In this document: positions 18,391 through 26,622 of the stretch, one piece after another
Layout: the number at the start of each line of letters is the position of its first letter
Position numbering within the stretch: the first letter of the stretch is position 1
Origin: Salinicola aestuarinus
Lineage (GTDB): Bacteria; Pseudomonadota; Gammaproteobacteria; Pseudomonadales; Halomonadaceae
NCBI RefSeq assembly: GCF_003206645.1
Contig: NZ_PZJP01000008.1
Coordinates: 169,512-233,511 of the forward strand
Direction of reading: 5' to 3'
DNA: 64,000 nucleotides
Notes under the pieces: model-generated
Database searches by the model: none
What the model was told of the DNA's origin: nothing
The model's input: the letters and a program-made list of their open reading frames with translations, nothing else
Translations under genes and position numbers: made by a program

Positions 18391-21300
18391 CTACCTTTTT
18401 TTAAAGATATAGAAGTCCGCAAACGACGTGTTGTTGGGATCACTTGTCGCTGTCATGGGGTAGCGATTGGGAATAAATTTAAAAAGTGTCCAATCAGGGG
18501 CATGTTTTTCAATCCAGTCGGTAAACCTGCGTTTTTTTACATGCGCGTCTAATGTGTTTTTGTTCTCGTTGGCGGAGTATATGATGCAAAACCTTTCCGA
18601 TGATGAAAGCAATCTCTCCATGTATTCATGGTAAATTTTTTCATCGATCAAGTGGTATATGACATCCAGTGACAAAGTGAGGTCAGCGGATAGAGGGTGT
18701 TGATCAAAATGGTCTAACGTCATGAAGCTCTTTGAGCTGTCAAGCTCAAATTTTTGCCTGCACTTTTCAACGGCTTTTGATGAAATGTCTACCCCGGTAT
18801 AAGAGTCGTAACTAATGAGCGAAAGCTGGTTCCCGTCGCCACAGCCAAACTCGATGACATTGCCAACCTGGTTCTCTTTAACGAAGCCGTTGATGATCTC
18901 CGCCTTGAACATTGCTAAGCGCCCGTAGGAGCCTGCGCCAGAGTTTCCGCCACGCTGATAACGTTGTTCCCAATATTTTCCTACTGAAAAAGAGGGCGCA
19001 TTGCCACCCTGTTTTTGGTGGAGCCATGGCATCCCGTAGAAGCCTATTAGCCGGCTAATATTTTTGTCATTTCTACCATTCGTAATATTTTCGACCCACA
19101 AGCTTGAGGCGTTGAGATTGGGCCATTCTATGATGTCGAATCCTTTTCCCGAACTCCTGACTTTACTGCTGTTGAGAGATGCCATCCAGTATAGCCATAC
19201 ATCATCGGTGCCCGGCGATAGCTCCATGAATTTGTCAATGTCAGTAACGTCAGGATGAAACACGCCCGGTGGGTATAAAACACCGCCACAGCCGGTCGGG
19301 AAAGTCAAACCATCGACTTCCTCGTCTTTACTGACTTCCCATTGCCACTGGCGGTAAGGTGAGGGTTTGCCGCGCTTATCAAGAATAATTTTGTGCGCCC
19401 GATGCGCGATAATTGACTTTCGGTCCCCATCCCAGGAGTCAAGGAGTGATTCAAGCCATTCGGGGGAGTAGTAAACGTCATCGTCAGCCGTCACGACAAA
19501 GCTGTCAGGTCGCTCTTTCAGCGTGGGGATGATTTTTTTATATGATCGAATATTCTCGCAAAAACGAATTTCTACCCCGTAATTTCTTAGCTCCCACACC
19601 CTTGTAGGGAGCTCTTCTTTCTCTTCTTCGGCTATCCAGAGAATCAAAGCGTCCGGCTTTACCTTCTGCAGCAATAGACTGCGTAAGGTCAGATGAAGAT
19701 TTTCAAATCGCTTTGTGTACGACGTTAAGGACACCACCAGGTTGCCCGGCAGAGAATGACTGCTCTTGATTGCTGATAGCGGCGCTTTTTCTATTATATT
19801 CTTTAAATCATTGATGTCTTTAGCCGTGGTTTGGGAGCTTTTGTGGATCGACTTGGGCAAGTAGCTCTGGCCTTCGAGAAATGCTATTGCTTTCTCATGA
19901 TTCACGTCGGCCAGCAGCTCGAATGCCATATCATGCGCGGCAAATACGGCGCTTAAAATGAAAGCTAGTTTTACCTTCTCTTTGTCTGCGAGTGTCGCCA
20001 TACGTTCCTGGCTTGGCAAAAAGAGAATGTCGGCACTCTCTTGCTCGCTCGCACAGGGAGTGCGCTCGTTCAACTGATCGGGTAAATGGCTGTAATGTTT
20101 AATATTGTGAAAGCGATAAAACCGGAACCCGTTGCGGCTTGCCCAGTGCTGTAGTTCAGCCAGGCTGGGCTGCTTCTCGTGCGTTAATTGAAAGGGAATG
20201 CGGGCCTGAATTAGCAGGGTCTTTTCGAGGTACTTCTTGCCGTTTTCCAGAACGGCCATGGCATCGCTGAATTCGTCCAGAATCAACCAGTCGAGGCTTT
20301 CCAACCCCGTAATGCTATCCAGGGCGATCGAGTTGATCGGCAGCTCGGCGATTGCCTGGCTGCCAAGATGGTGGCGCTCAGGCAGCTTTTCCACCGGTAG
20401 CGGTTTGAGGGTACTGCTCATTTCTGGCGCAACGCAGGCGTGTAGCGTTGCCGGGCTTCCGTCGCCCAATAGGGCATGAGGAAAGACTTGAATAGTATCG
20501 CTGCCTTCGTACTGCTTGGGGTCCTTGACTTCGCTGGCCGGGTCAAAGGCGACGATACCGAACGCGCCTGTTTGGGCCATTTGCTCAGCCAGGCCAGTTT
20601 TGATCAGACTGGCTCGATTATCGAGGACGATGACTTTGCCCTTCAACTGCCATTTGAAGTCGTCGGTCAAGTGGAGGCGTGTGGCTGACGCTTCAGTTCG
20701 TGAGTCGTTACCCGCTTTGGATTGGATGAGGTGCTCCAGGGAGCGGTCAACTTTCAGCTCGGGTTTCATCGCACGGCTCGATAAGCGCTGTTGATGGCGC
20801 TTACGCTGCGATAGCGTGAAATCCTTATTGCCGGCTTTCCCACGAACGAGCGGGGTTAGGGCGTGCGTAAGACGCTCGGTGGCGCGGTCAATATGATGCT
20901 CCCGTTCCCCGATACTGAAAGCCTGGGCGACATACTTCTGATACAGCGTTGGGTCATCGAAGAAAGCCAGTACCGCGTCGAAAAGTGGCTGTAGCTCTTG
21001 CTCGCTAAGCAGGGGCTGGTAGGGCTCTTCGTAACATCTTTCAGGGAAATCAAAGGCGATACCTGCATCTCCGACCATCTCGGGCATGCCGCCGCGATTG
21101 GTGATGAGCGCCGGAATGCCGTTGAGCATGGCCTCTGCCAGTACTCGACCGGAGCTTTCCCACCACAGACTTGGCGCGATCAGCACACGGGCGCGGCTAT
21201 AGGGCCCGCGCATGTCACTGGTATTGGCCGTGACAGTCACGTTACTTAGCGTACTCCGCTGTTTGCCCATTTTGTGCGTGGTTTCGCGAAGCACGGCAGC

Positions 21301-22056
21301 CCAGTCGGCGCGGGCTTCCACGACTTCCAGCTCGATCTCTGGTCGCTCGCACTCTAACCGCTCTGCAAGCTGGACAAAGATGCTGGCGCCTTTCTGCCAG
21401 CTGGGGTTAACGAAGAGCAGCCGTCGGCGCTCGTGGGTCTCAGCGACGAAGCTAGCAGGCGAAATGAATTTGCCTACGGGTTTGGAGGCAAACCCTACCT
21501 GTTTACGGTACATATCAGCGGTAGCCTGGCTGTCGCACAGGATCAAGTCCACGTCACGGCACCAGCGGGACGACTTGTAATTCCCATTCGCTAAATAGGC
21601 AACAGTGGCAATGCCTCGGTCTCGCGCTTCGTCGGCGATTAGCATATCCAGCGTCTGGCCGCCGTAAAACCAGATTACGTCCGGCTTGAAGGTATCTAAC
21701 TCGTAGATGTACTGGCTATACCAGAGTCCCTCTTCATGGGTGGTGAAATGATTGCGGTTGTAGCTGTAGCTAACGACCAACTGATGGGTCAAGGGGCCAT
21801 CTTCTGCTTCGATGAGCTGATGCTGATGACTGTCAAGATCCGGGAACAGTTCCTTAAGACGACCCGTGCCTTTCGGATTGTCGAAAACCGTCGCTCCTAG
21901 AATCCGAATTTCGTAACCGCTGGCCGCAAGCTGCATGAGCATTTGGCGCACACTCATGCTGGCGCCGCTGGATGTATCCATCAGGCAGAATGGGTTAGCC
22001 CATAGTAGCCGGGGCTTACGCTTATCAGTGGCAGAAACAGCATTCTTCTTGACCAT
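18391..22056 (-). CDS. Multidomain glycosyltransferase/methyltransferase, probable flagellin-glycan enzyme
   Basis: 1221 aa with four readable parts. (1) About 15-415: a GT-B glycosyltransferase of the GT4 type, with WESSGRVLAEAMLNGIPAL (E-x7-E motif) and then NRGGMPE. (2) About 470-660: a Rossmann-like segment resembling FkbM-type methyltransferases (GAFGIVAFDPASE ... LDWLILDEFSDAMAVLENG), without a clear SAM glycine loop. (3) About 770-1010: a GT-A-like domain beginning LVVSLTSYTKRF, with a DDD metal motif at about 855 (TADDDVYYSPEW). (4) About 1030-1221: a class I SAM methyltransferase with motif I EFGCGDGNQ and GVDISSKAVEKC. Large glycosyltransferases beside fliC (for example Fgt1 of Pseudomonas syringae) glycosylate flagellin, and here the gene ends the flagellin array on the same strand. 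Parts 3 and 4 are visibly AT-richer than parts 1 and 2. The substrate is inferred from context only. Confidence 0.8.
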   Translation of the reverse strand: MVKKNAVSATDKRKPRLLWANPFCLMDTSSGASMSVRQMLMQLAASGYEIRILGATVFDNPKGTGRLKELFPDLDSHQHQLIEAEDGPLTHQLVVSYSYNRNHFTTHEEGLWYSQYIYELDTFKPDVIWFYGGQTLDMLIADEARDRGIATVAYLANGNYKSSRWCRDVDLILCDSQATADMYRKQVGFASKPVGKFISPASFVAETHERRRLLFVNPSWQKGASIFVQLAERLECERPEIELEVVEARADWAAVLRETTHKMGKQRSTLSNVTVTANTSDMRGPYSRARVLIAPSLWWESSGRVLAEAMLNGIPALITNRGGMPEMVGDAGIAFDFPERCYEEPYQPLLSEQELQPLFDAVLAFFDDPTLYQKYVAQAFSIGEREHHIDRATERLTHALTPLVRGKAGNKDFTLSQRKRHQQRLSSRAMKPELKVDRSLEHLIQSKAGNDSRTEASATRLHLTDDFKWQLKGKVIVLDNRASLIKTGLAEQMAQTGAFGIVAFDPASEVKDPKQYEGSDTIQVFPHALLGDGSPATLHACVAPEMSSTLKPLPVEKLPERHHLGSQAIAELPINSIALDSITGLESLDWLILDEFSDAMAVLENGKKYLEKTLLIQARIPFQLTHEKQPSLAELQHWASRNGFRFYRFHNIKHYSHLPDQLNERTPCASEQESADILFLPSQERMATLADKEKVKLAFILSAVFAAHDMAFELLADVNHEKAIAFLEGQSYLPKSIHKSSQTTAKDINDLKNIIEKAPLSAIKSSHSLPGNLVVSLTSYTKRFENLHLTLRSLLLQKVKPDALILWIAEEEKEELPTRVWELRNYGVEIRFCENIRSYKKIIPTLKERPDSFVVTADDDVYYSPEWLESLLDSWDGDRKSIIAHRAHKIILDKRGKPSPYRQWQWEVSKDEEVDGLTFPTGCGGVLYPPGVFHPDVTDIDKFMELSPGTDDVWLYWMASLNSSKVRSSGKGFDIIEWPNLNASSLWVENITNGRNDKNISRLIGFYGMPWLHQKQGGNAPSFSVGKYWEQRYQRGGNSGAGSYGRLAMFKAEIINGFVKENQVGNVIEFGCGDGNQLSLISYDSYTGVDISSKAVEKCRQKFELDSSKSFMTLDHFDQHPLSADLTLSLDVIYHLIDEKIYHEYMERLLSSSERFCIIYSANENKNTLDAHVKKRRFTDWIEKHAPDWTLFKFIPNRYPMTATSDPNNTSFADFYIFKKR

Positions 22057-22354
22057 GGGGCAACTCGCAGAAGGGTGGCAATGTGCCTAGTCTACTGCGG
22101 GCTTTTCTAATCCAAACTGGAGAATGCCCAGCGAATTCGCGAGGTATTCGCGGCATCGCATGTTGGAGGATGGTACTCGCGGTGGGGCAGAGGGGCGCAG
22201 GCCCGAGAGAAGTGGGCAGTAGGCGACTATCATAGGCCGCGTTGATGGCCTCAGTGTCCCGCCAAGGCAGGCCTTGCGAAACTAGCGTGCCATAATAGAA
22301 AACGGGGCCAATTGGCCCCGTAGGTCGTCTACGATGTTACTGGCTCTCTCACTA
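22057..22354. other. Intergenic region between glycosyltransferase start and first flagellin stop
   Basis: 298 bp. It holds the terminator of the flagellin gene at 22355 (22302-22321) and must hold the promoter of the minus-strand glycosyltransferase gene. No sigma-28-type motif was found here, so that gene is probably not transcribed in the same way as the flagellins. Confidence 0.5.
22302..22321 (-). terminator. Rho-independent terminator of flagellin copy 1
   Basis: Perfect 20-nt palindrome ACGGGGCCAATTGGCCCCGT. On the minus strand it is followed by TTTCTATTATG. It lies about 33 nt past the flagellin stop at 22355. Confidence 0.85.
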
Positions 22355-23212
22355 TTAGCCCAGCAGCGAGAGTACCGACTGCGGCGTCTGGTTCGCCTGG
22401 GCCAGCATGGAGGTGCCTGCCTGCTGCAGAATGTTGGCGCGCGTCATATTCGACACTTCCTTCGCGTAGTCCGCATCCTCGATCCGTGAGCGGGCCTCGG
22501 AAAGGTTGGTCGAGGTAGTGGAGAGGTTGTCGATCACTGAATCGAAGCGATTCAACGTCGCACCCAACGTTGCCCGGCTGGTGTCCAGGGTCTTGACGGC
22601 GCTATCAACCGAGTCGATCAGGCTCTGGAAGTTAGAGTGGGCGCCGCTGCCGCCACTGGACGCGAACGTGGAACCCGACATGCCGCCGCCGGAAAGGCCG
22701 AGGCCACTGACGGTTGCGTCCAGCTTGGTGACTGCGATGACATCGTTATCGGTCGTGTTGGAGCCGATCTGGATGTTGAGTGTAGCGCCGCCACTATCGT
22801 TTAGCAGGTTAGTACCGTTGAAATTGTTGCTGCCGGCGACACGGTCGATTTCTGCGAGGCGCTCGTTGATCTCGGTCTCGATAGCCGCACGGTCTTCAGC
22901 GGTGTTGGTGTCGTTGGCGCCCTGAACGGCGAGCTCACGGATACGCTGCAGGTTGTCGTTGACCTGGTCCAAGCCACCTTCCATGGTCTGGACGAGCGAG
23001 ATGCCGTCACTGGCATTACGGCTCGCCTGGTCCATCCCCTTGATCTGGGCCGACATCTTGTTGGCGATCGCCTGACCGGCTGCGTCGTCCTTGGCGCTGT
23101 TGATGCGCAACCCGGATGAGAGACGTTCCTGAGCCTGAGCCAGCATGCTCTGCGACTTGTTCAGGTTGTTCTGGCCGATCATGGAAGTGATGTTGGTGTT
23201 GATAACGGACAT
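22355..23212 (-). CDS. fliC: Flagellin, copy 1 of the array
   Basis: 285 aa. The N-terminal D0/D1 part starts [18 protein letters not shown] and includes [19 protein letters not shown]. The C-terminal D1/D0 part ends [13 protein letters not shown]. Both are almost identical to the four neighbours. Only about residues 140-205 differ; here this segment is rich in Gly, Ser and Thr. The protein is short, without a D3 domain. It is exported by the flagellar apparatus and forms the filament. SD GAGGATC precedes the ATG. The gene has its own sigma-28-type promoter (23287-23313) and terminator. Confidence 0.97.
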   Translation of the reverse strand: MSVINTNITSMIGQNNLNKSQSMLAQAQERLSSGLRINSAKDDAAGQAIANKMSAQIKGMDQASRNASDGISLVQTMEGGLDQVNDNLQRIRELAVQGANDTNTAEDRAAIETEINERLAEIDRVAGSNNFNGTNLLNDSGGATLNIQIGSNTTDNDVIAVTKLDATVSGLGLSGGGMSGSTFASSGGSGAHSNFQSLIDSVDSAVKTLDTSRATLGATLNRFDSVIDNLSTTSTNLSEARSRIEDADYAKEVSNMTRANILQQAGTSMLAQANQTPQSVLSLLG

Positions 23213-23286
23213 GAAAATGATCCTCGGTGTTTATTGGCCTGGGAAAAGGGGGCCGGGTCAGCGGCGCTCAGTCGCCGTTAGTATTA
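23213..23286 (-). other. Structured 5' leader of flagellin copy 1
   Basis: Two short hairpins can be drawn: CGGCG/CGCCG (23262-23266 with 23273-23277) and GGCC/GGCC (23236-23239 with 23251-23254), followed by the SD GAGGATC. The same order of elements occurs in copies 2, 3 and 4 with different loop lengths. Confidence 0.5.
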
Positions 23287-23313
23287 TTAACGGCCGTCTT
23301 GGTCGATTCTGTA
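23287..23313 (-). promoter_or_regulatory. Sigma-28-type promoter of flagellin copy 1
   Basis: Minus strand: TACAGAAT, 11 nt, GCCGTTAA. This compares with the enterobacterial FliA consensus TAAAGTTT-N11-GCCGATAA. Element order and spacing match the other flagellin copies. Confidence 0.8.
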
Positions 23314-23363
23314 GCTGCCGGTCGCTCTATATTTGTGACACTTTGTGTTCGCCAGAACTGAGA

Positions 23364-23383
23364 ACGGGGCCTGGTGGCCCCGT
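23364..23383 (-). terminator. Terminator of flagellin copy 2
   Basis: ACGGGGCC stem with a four-base loop, 34 nt past the stop at 23417. The T-tract is poor (TTCTCAGTTC on the minus strand), so termination may be weaker than for the other copies. Confidence 0.75.
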
Positions 23384-23416
23384 CTTTGACGTCACTGGCG
23401 GTAGCGCTAGTCGCGA

Positions 23417-24298
23417 TTAGCCGAGCAGAGACAGGACAGACTGTGGCGTCTGGTTCGCCTGTGCCAGCATGGAGGTACCGGCCTGCTGCAGGATGTTGGC
23501 GCGCGTCATGTTAGAGACTTCCTTCGCGTAATCGGCGTCCTCGATGCGTGAGCGGGCCTCGGAGAGGTTAGTCGTCGTTGTTGCGAGGTTGTCGATCACT
23601 GAGTCGAAGCGGTTAAGCGTCGCGCCCAGCGTTGCGCGGTTGGTATCCAGTGTCTTGACAGAGCCGTCGACTGCGTCGATCAAATTCTGAAAATCGCCGT
23701 GTGTGAGGGCGCCGGAGGCACCGGTGCCTGTCAGCACGCTCGAACCAGAGACCACGGTCAGGGAGCCATTTGAACCGCTGACCAGGCCGAGGTCGCCGTT
23801 GGTTGTCGCATCAACGGTTTTGACGTCGATGACGTCTTCAGTTTCGGTGTTGGAGCCTATTTGAATGCTCAAACTGCCGCTGGAATTCAGTAGGTCAGTA
23901 CCGTTGAAATTATTGCTACCTGCGACGCGGTCGATCTCGGCGAGGCGCTCATCGATCTCAGTTTTGATCGCTGCGCGATCTTCTGCCGTGTTGGTATCGT
24001 TAGCGCCCTGAACCGCCAGCTCCCGGATACGCTGCAGGTTGTCGTTGACCTGGTCCAGGCCACCTTCCATGGTCTGGACGAGCGAGATGCCGTCGCTGGC
24101 GTTACGGCTTGCCTGATCCATCCCCTTGATCTGGGCCGTCATCTTGTTGGCGATCGCCTGGCCTGCAGCGTCGTCCTTGGCACTGTTGATACGCAGGCCG
24201 GAAGAGAGACGTTCCTGAGCCTGAGCCAGCATGCTCTGCGACTTGTTCAGGTTGTTCTGGCCAATCATGGAGGTGATGTTGGTATTGATCACGGACAT
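23417..24298 (-). CDS. fliC: Flagellin, copy 2 of the array
   Basis: 293 aa from the ATG at 24298, which gives the shared [10 protein letters not shown] start with SD GAGGATC. An in-frame ATG five codons upstream lacks that spacing. The D0/D1 ends are the same as in the other copies. The central segment (about 140-210) is Ser/Gly/Thr-rich (GSNGSLTVVSGSSVLTG) and distinct. This is the longest copy. It is a filament subunit with its own sigma-28-type promoter at 24369-24395 and its own terminator. Confidence 0.97.
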   Translation of the reverse strand: MSVINTNITSMIGQNNLNKSQSMLAQAQERLSSGLRINSAKDDAAGQAIANKMTAQIKGMDQASRNASDGISLVQTMEGGLDQVNDNLQRIRELAVQGANDTNTAEDRAAIKTEIDERLAEIDRVAGSNNFNGTDLLNSSGSLSIQIGSNTETEDVIDVKTVDATTNGDLGLVSGSNGSLTVVSGSSVLTGTGASGALTHGDFQNLIDAVDGSVKTLDTNRATLGATLNRFDSVIDNLATTTTNLSEARSRIEDADYAKEVSNMTRANILQQAGTSMLAQANQTPQSVLSLLG

Positions 24299-24368
24299 GG
24301 AAATGATCCTCAATATTTATTGGCCTGGAAAAGGGCCGGTTCAACGGCGTCAGTTGCCGGTATTTCAA
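24299..24368 (-). other. Structured 5' leader of flagellin copy 2
   Basis: CGGC/GCCG (24345-24348 with 24356-24359) and GGCC/GGCC (24322-24325 with 24334-24337), then SD GAGGATC. It is a variant of the leader of copies 1, 3 and 4. Confidence 0.5.
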
Positions 24369-24395
24369 TTAACGGCCTGGCTTTTCGGTTCTTTA
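24369..24395 (-). promoter_or_regulatory. Sigma-28-type promoter of flagellin copy 2
   Basis: Minus strand: TAAAGAAC, 11 nt, GCCGTTAA. Its -35 element is among the closest to consensus (TAAA) in the array. Confidence 0.85.
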
Positions 24396-24440
24396 GCGTG
24401 ATCTTGACGTTCTTGCGCCTACGCTCGGTCGCCAGAACGT

Positions 24441-24466
24441 AAAACGGGGCCCTTCGGCCCCGTTTT
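24441..24466 (-). terminator. Terminator of flagellin copy 3
   Basis: An 11-bp stem AAAACGGGGCC/GGCCCCGTTTT with loop CTTC, 32 nt past the stop at 24499. It is symmetric enough to act on both strands. Confidence 0.9.
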
Positions 24467-24498
24467 CGGTTTGATCTTTGCGGCTTCTGGCCTAGAGA

Positions 24499-25377
24499 TT
24501 AGCCCAGCAGAGACAGAACGGACTGCGGCGTCTGGTTGGCCTGCGCCAGCATGGAGGTGCCGGCCTGCTGCAGAATATTGGCACGGGTCATGTTGGAGAC
24601 CTCTTTGGCGTAGTCCGCATCTTCTATCCGCGAACGCGCTTCAGAGAGGTTGGTCGAGGTGGTGGACAGGTTATCGATTACCGAGTCAAAACGGTTGAGC
24701 GTGGCACCCAAGGTAGCGCGGTTGGTATCCAGCTTTTCCGTAGAGGCATCGATGCCATCGATGAGGTTCTGGAACTCGGTGTGAGTCGCGCCACCTGAAG
24801 CATCGGCGACAATGAACTCACCGCCCGCTACCGCTGCGGCAGTACCACCCGACGTTGCAGCTTCCAGGCCGAGGCCAGAAACCGTCGAGTCTACGGTATC
24901 GACGGTGATGACATCCTCGGACTCGGTGTTGGAGCCGATCTGGATGCTCAGGCTGCCGCTGGCGTTGAGTAGTTCGGTGCCGTTGAAGTTGTTGCTACCT
25001 GCCACTCGATCAATCTCTGCCAGGCGCTCATTGATCTCAGTCGTGATTGCTGCACGGTCTTCGGCGGTGTTGGTGTCGTTAGCGCCTTGAACTGCCAGCT
25101 CACGGATACGCTGGAGGTTATCGTTGACCTGGTCCAGACCACCTTCCATGGTCTGCACGAGCGAGATGCCGTCGCTGGCGTTACGGCTCGCCTGATCCAT
25201 CCCCTTGATCTGGGCCGTCATTTTGTTGGCGATCGCCTGGCCGGCGGCGTCGTCTTTGGCGCTGTTGATGCGCAGCCCGGAAGACAGGCGCTCCTGAGCT
25301 TGAGCCAGCATGCTCTGCGACTTGTTCAGGTTGTTCTGGCCGATCATGGAGGTGATGTTGGTATTGATAACGGACAT
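24499..25377 (-). CDS. fliC: Flagellin, copy 3 of the array
   Basis: 292 aa. Conserved D0/D1 ends. The central segment (about 145-205) is Ala/Gly-rich (EAATSGGTAAAVAGG), and the rest is almost identical to copies 1, 2 and 4. SD GAGGAAC. Its upstream 201-bp intergenic unit is nearly the same as that of copy 4, pointing to duplication of a promoter-gene-terminator cassette. Filament subunit. Confidence 0.97.
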   Translation of the reverse strand: MSVINTNITSMIGQNNLNKSQSMLAQAQERLSSGLRINSAKDDAAGQAIANKMTAQIKGMDQASRNASDGISLVQTMEGGLDQVNDNLQRIRELAVQGANDTNTAEDRAAITTEINERLAEIDRVAGSNNFNGTELLNASGSLSIQIGSNTESEDVITVDTVDSTVSGLGLEAATSGGTAAAVAGGEFIVADASGGATHTEFQNLIDGIDASTEKLDTNRATLGATLNRFDSVIDNLSTTSTNLSEARSRIEDADYAKEVSNMTRANILQQAGTSMLAQANQTPQSVLSLLG

Positions 25378-25447
25378 GGAACTGTTCCTCAGTAAGGATC
25401 TGGCCTAGATGGCCGGCTAGGCGGCGCTTTCATCGCCGGTACTATTA
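25378..25447 (-). other. Structured 5' leader of flagellin copy 3
   Basis: CGGCG/CGCCG (25422-25426 with 25434-25438) and GGCC/GGCC (25402-25405 with 25411-25414), then SD GAGGAAC. Nearly identical to the copy 4 leader. Confidence 0.5.
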
Positions 25448-25474
25448 TTAACGGCCTCGCGTTGCGATTCTGTA
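25448..25474 (-). promoter_or_regulatory. Sigma-28-type promoter of flagellin copy 3
   Basis: Minus strand: TACAGAAT, 11 nt, GCCGTTAA. Confidence 0.8.
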
Positions 25475-25521
25475 GTGTCGATCTCGACTGTTTGATGAAA
25501 ATTAACGACTGATAGAACGTA

Positions 25522-25545
25522 AAATGGGGCCTTTCGGCCCCGTTT
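25522..25545 (-). terminator. Terminator of flagellin copy 4
   Basis: AAATGGGGCC stem with loop TTTC and GGCCCCGTTT (one T-G pair), 33 nt past the stop at 25579. Confidence 0.85.
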
Positions 25546-25578
25546 GTGATGCAGTCTGAATCGTTACCGAGCAAAAGC

Positions 25579-26421
25579 TTAGCCCAGGAGAGACAGAACG
25601 GACTGCGGCGTCTGGTTGGCCTGCGCCAGCATGGAGGTACCGGCCTGCTGCAGGATGTTGGCGCGGGTCATATTCGACACCTCCTTGGCGTAGTCCGCGT
25701 CTTCGATCCGCGAGCGGGCCTCGGAGAGGTTGGTAGTCGTCGTCCCCAAATTATCGATGACCGAGTCAAAACGGTTGAGCGTGGCACCCAGTGTTGCACG
25801 TTCGGTATCCAGCGTTTCGAGGGCGGTATCGACGTTATCGATCAGCGTCTGGAAGTTCGTGTGGGTCGCACCTGCGCCGGACAGAGCTGCTGCAGAACCG
25901 CTGACACCGAGGTTGCTGCTCGTGGCATCGACAGTGGTGACCGTGATGGTGTCGTTGTCGGTAGTGCCGGCGCCGATCTGAATGTTCAGGTTGGTGCCGC
26001 CGCCACTGGCTAGCAGGTTGGTACCGTTGAAGTTGTTGCTGCCGGCGACGCGGTCGATCTCGGCAATACGCTCATTGATCTCGGTGGTGATGGCCGCACG
26101 GTCTTCTGCGGTATTGGTGTCGTTGGCGCCCTGGACCGCCAGCTCGCGGATACGCTGGAGGTTATCGTTGACCTGGTCCAGACCACCTTCCATGGTCTGC
26201 ACGAGAGAGATGCCGTCACTGGCGTTACGGCTGGCCTGGTCCATGCCCTTGATCTGGGCCGTCATTTTGTTGGCAATCGCCTGACCAGCCGCGTCGTCCT
26301 TGGCACTGTTGATACGCAGGCCGGAAGAGAGACGTTCCTGAGCCTGAGCCAGCATGCTCTGCGACTTGTTCAGGTTGTTCTGGCCAATCATGGAGGTGAT
26401 GTTGGTATTGATCACGGACAT
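25579..26421 (-). CDS. fliC: Flagellin, copy 4 of the array
   Basis: 280 aa, the shortest copy. The conserved ends match the other copies. The central segment (about 140-195) is short and Ala/Gly/Ser-rich ([16 protein letters not shown]). SD GAGGAA. It has its own sigma-28-type promoter (26492-26518) and terminator (25522-25545). Filament subunit exported through the hook. Confidence 0.97.
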   Translation of the reverse strand: MSVINTNITSMIGQNNLNKSQSMLAQAQERLSSGLRINSAKDDAAGQAIANKMTAQIKGMDQASRNASDGISLVQTMEGGLDQVNDNLQRIRELAVQGANDTNTAEDRAAITTEINERIAEIDRVAGSNNFNGTNLLASGGGTNLNIQIGAGTTDNDTITVTTVDATSSNLGVSGSAAALSGAGATHTNFQTLIDNVDTALETLDTERATLGATLNRFDSVIDNLGTTTTNLSEARSRIEDADYAKEVSNMTRANILQQAGTSMLAQANQTPQSVLSLLG

Positions 26422-26491
26422 GGAGCTATTCCTCAGTAAGGATCTGGCCTAGATGGCCGACTAGGCGGCGCTTTCATCGCCGGTATTATTA
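26422..26491 (-). other. Structured 5' leader of flagellin copy 4
   Basis: CGGCG/CGCCG (26466-26470 with 26478-26482) and GGCC/GGCC (26446-26449 with 26455-26458), then SD GAGGAA. Confidence 0.5.
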
Positions 26492-26518
26492 TTAACGGCC
26501 TGGCGTTGCGATTCTGTA
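26492..26518 (-). promoter_or_regulatory. Sigma-28-type promoter of flagellin copy 4
   Basis: Minus strand: TACAGAAT, 11 nt, GCCGTTAA, as in copies 1 and 3. Confidence 0.8.
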
Positions 26519-26566
26519 GTGTCGATCTCGACTGTTTGATGAAAATTAGCGACTGTTAGAACGCAA

Positions 26567-26588
26567 AACGGGGCCTTTCGGCCCCGTT
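26567..26588 (-). terminator. Terminator of flagellin copy 5
   Basis: AACGGGGCC/GGCCCCGTT stem with loop TTTC, preceded on plus by AA so that the minus-strand transcript ends in T's. It lies 34 nt past the stop at 26623. Confidence 0.9.
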
Positions 26589-26622
26589 CGTAACGCAGTC
26601 TGAATTGTTGCCGCGCAGAAAA

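Larger units (their letters stand above)
26422..26622. repeat. Duplicated 201-bp flagellin intergenic unit (other copy at 25378-25578)
   Basis: The two spacers have equal length and differ at only a small number of positions by eye. Each contains a leader, a sigma-28-type promoter and the terminator of the next gene. They show that copies 3 and 4 arose by duplication of a whole transcription unit. Confidence 0.85.
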
